The notes under the pieces: generated by a model
What the model was told of the DNA's origin: nothing
Seen by the model: only the letters and a program-made list of their open reading frames with translations
Database searches by the model: none
In this document: positions 5,187 through 5,584 of the stretch, in pieces
How the letters are laid out: the number at the start of each line of letters is the position of its first letter
Position numbering within the stretch: position 1 is the first letter of the stretch
Origin: JBFLVQ01 sp040758525
GTDB taxonomy: Bacteria; Acidobacteriota; Blastocatellia; Chloracidobacteriales; JADJPF01
Direction of reading: 5' to 3'
Length of the DNA stretch: 5,584 nt
Assembly (NCBI GenBank): GCA_040758525.1
Contig: JBFLVQ010000641.1
Location: 1 to 5,584 of the forward strand
Made by a program: the position numbers and the translations under genes

Positions 5187-5584
5187 GACCAGCAAAGGCA
5201 ATACTAACGGCCTTTTCGTTAGTGTTGTTGCTCACTGCGATCGTTTTAGCTCAAGATACTGAGAGAGAGAAGCGGCGAGTAACTAATCCTACCGTGACCG
5301 GTGCCACAGGGCTTTTTACTGTATACGATTCCTCCACCCTTAAGAGGGGGGAATTCAATCTCGGTCTATTTGTTAACAATTATGATCGTGATCCCGGCGA
5401 TGTCGATATATTACAGACTCCCATCAATATGGCTTTTGGTGTAACGGACAAGTTCGAGGCTTTTGTTAATGTTGATGCTTACCAGCGGTTGATATCGGAT
5501 GCGCCCTTTGAATTGAGTGGGCCACTCTTTCCAGGCTTAAGTCAGCCGCAGAATCTTTTTTCATTAGCCAGTGTTCCTGGCTCT
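5183..5584 (+). CDS. N-terminal part of an outer-membrane beta-barrel / OmpA-like protein (partial, runs off right edge)
   Basis: The window holds 134 open codons and no stop. Residues 1-23 are a signal peptide (MRPAKAIL..., hydrophobic core, cleavage likely after VLA, mature end QDTERE). The mature part contains GLFTVYDSSTLKRGEFNLGL, then FVNNYDRDPGDVDI, and later MAFGVTDKFEAFVNVDAY. Alternating strands with aromatic ends and turn residues fit the first strands of an outer-membrane barrel. I associate this style with OmpA-like barrel proteins of Acidobacteriota, as recollection and not a search result. A C-terminal OmpA peptidoglycan-binding domain would lie outside the window and cannot be confirmed. 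The gene has its own near-consensus promoter, candidate operators, a long leader and a strong ribosome binding site, all consistent with an abundant, regulated envelope protein. Confidence 0.8.
   Translation, partial: MRPAKAILTAFSLVLLLTAIVLAQDTEREKRRVTNPTVTGATGLFTVYDSSTLKRGEFNLGLFVNNYDRDPGDVDILQTPINMAFGVTDKFEAFVNVDAYQRLISDAPFELSGPLFPGLSQPQNLFSLASVPGS

Noticed and set aside
4900..5235. Minus-strand open frames across the terminator and promoter region
   Set aside because: They run antisense through a strong terminator, a near-consensus promoter and the start of the outer-membrane protein gene, with serine-rich, unconvincing translations.

Overview
The window reads like a chromosomal piece of a diderm (Gram-negative-type) bacterium of moderate, slightly AT-leaning base composition. 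The clearest pointer to an outer membrane is the truncated gene at the right edge. It encodes a signal peptide followed by a segment typical of outer-membrane beta-barrel/OmpA-like proteins, a style of sequence I associate with Acidobacteriota such as Blastocatellia. That lineage is an inference from protein style, not something the DNA proves. No tRNA, rRNA, CRISPR array, transposase or phage gene is visible.

Left part (1-1605): two genes lie on the minus strand, probably co-transcribed. A secreted or periplasmic protein made of about eleven ankyrin repeats (1450 to 125) is followed after 7 bases by the first 39 codons of a membrane-anchored protein that runs off the left edge. A 155-base divergent intergenic region separates them from the plus-strand genes.

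Middle (1606-4465): three plus-strand genes follow. They are a RimJ-type protein N-acetyltransferase (1606-2181), a secreted protein of unknown function with two DxDGDG-like acidic loops and a C-terminal Cys-Gly-Cys-Gly (2218-3042), and a complete catabolic-type glutamate dehydrogenase (3182-4465). The first two are 36 bases apart and may be co-transcribed. The dehydrogenase has its own 139-base leader with a pair of 10-base direct repeats 32 bases apart, which suggests separate control.

Right part (4466-5584): about 700 bases lack an intact obvious gene but are not empty. They hold a weak GC hairpin after the dehydrogenase, an extended -10-like promoter, the frameshifted remains of a small gene (about 4705-4843), and a strong rho-independent terminator (4884-4920). 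A near-consensus sigma70 promoter (4978-5006) carries two dyads around its -35 box. A leader of about 170 bases follows, with a possible 32-codon upstream ORF whose stop overlaps the start of the outer-membrane protein gene (5183 onward, cut by the window end).

The genes do not form one recognisable pathway. Apart from the two minus-strand genes and the rimJ-like pair, they look like independent housekeeping and envelope functions. I see no convincing new defence or mobile system. The items most worth checking are the broken small gene and the dyad-rich promoter at the right.
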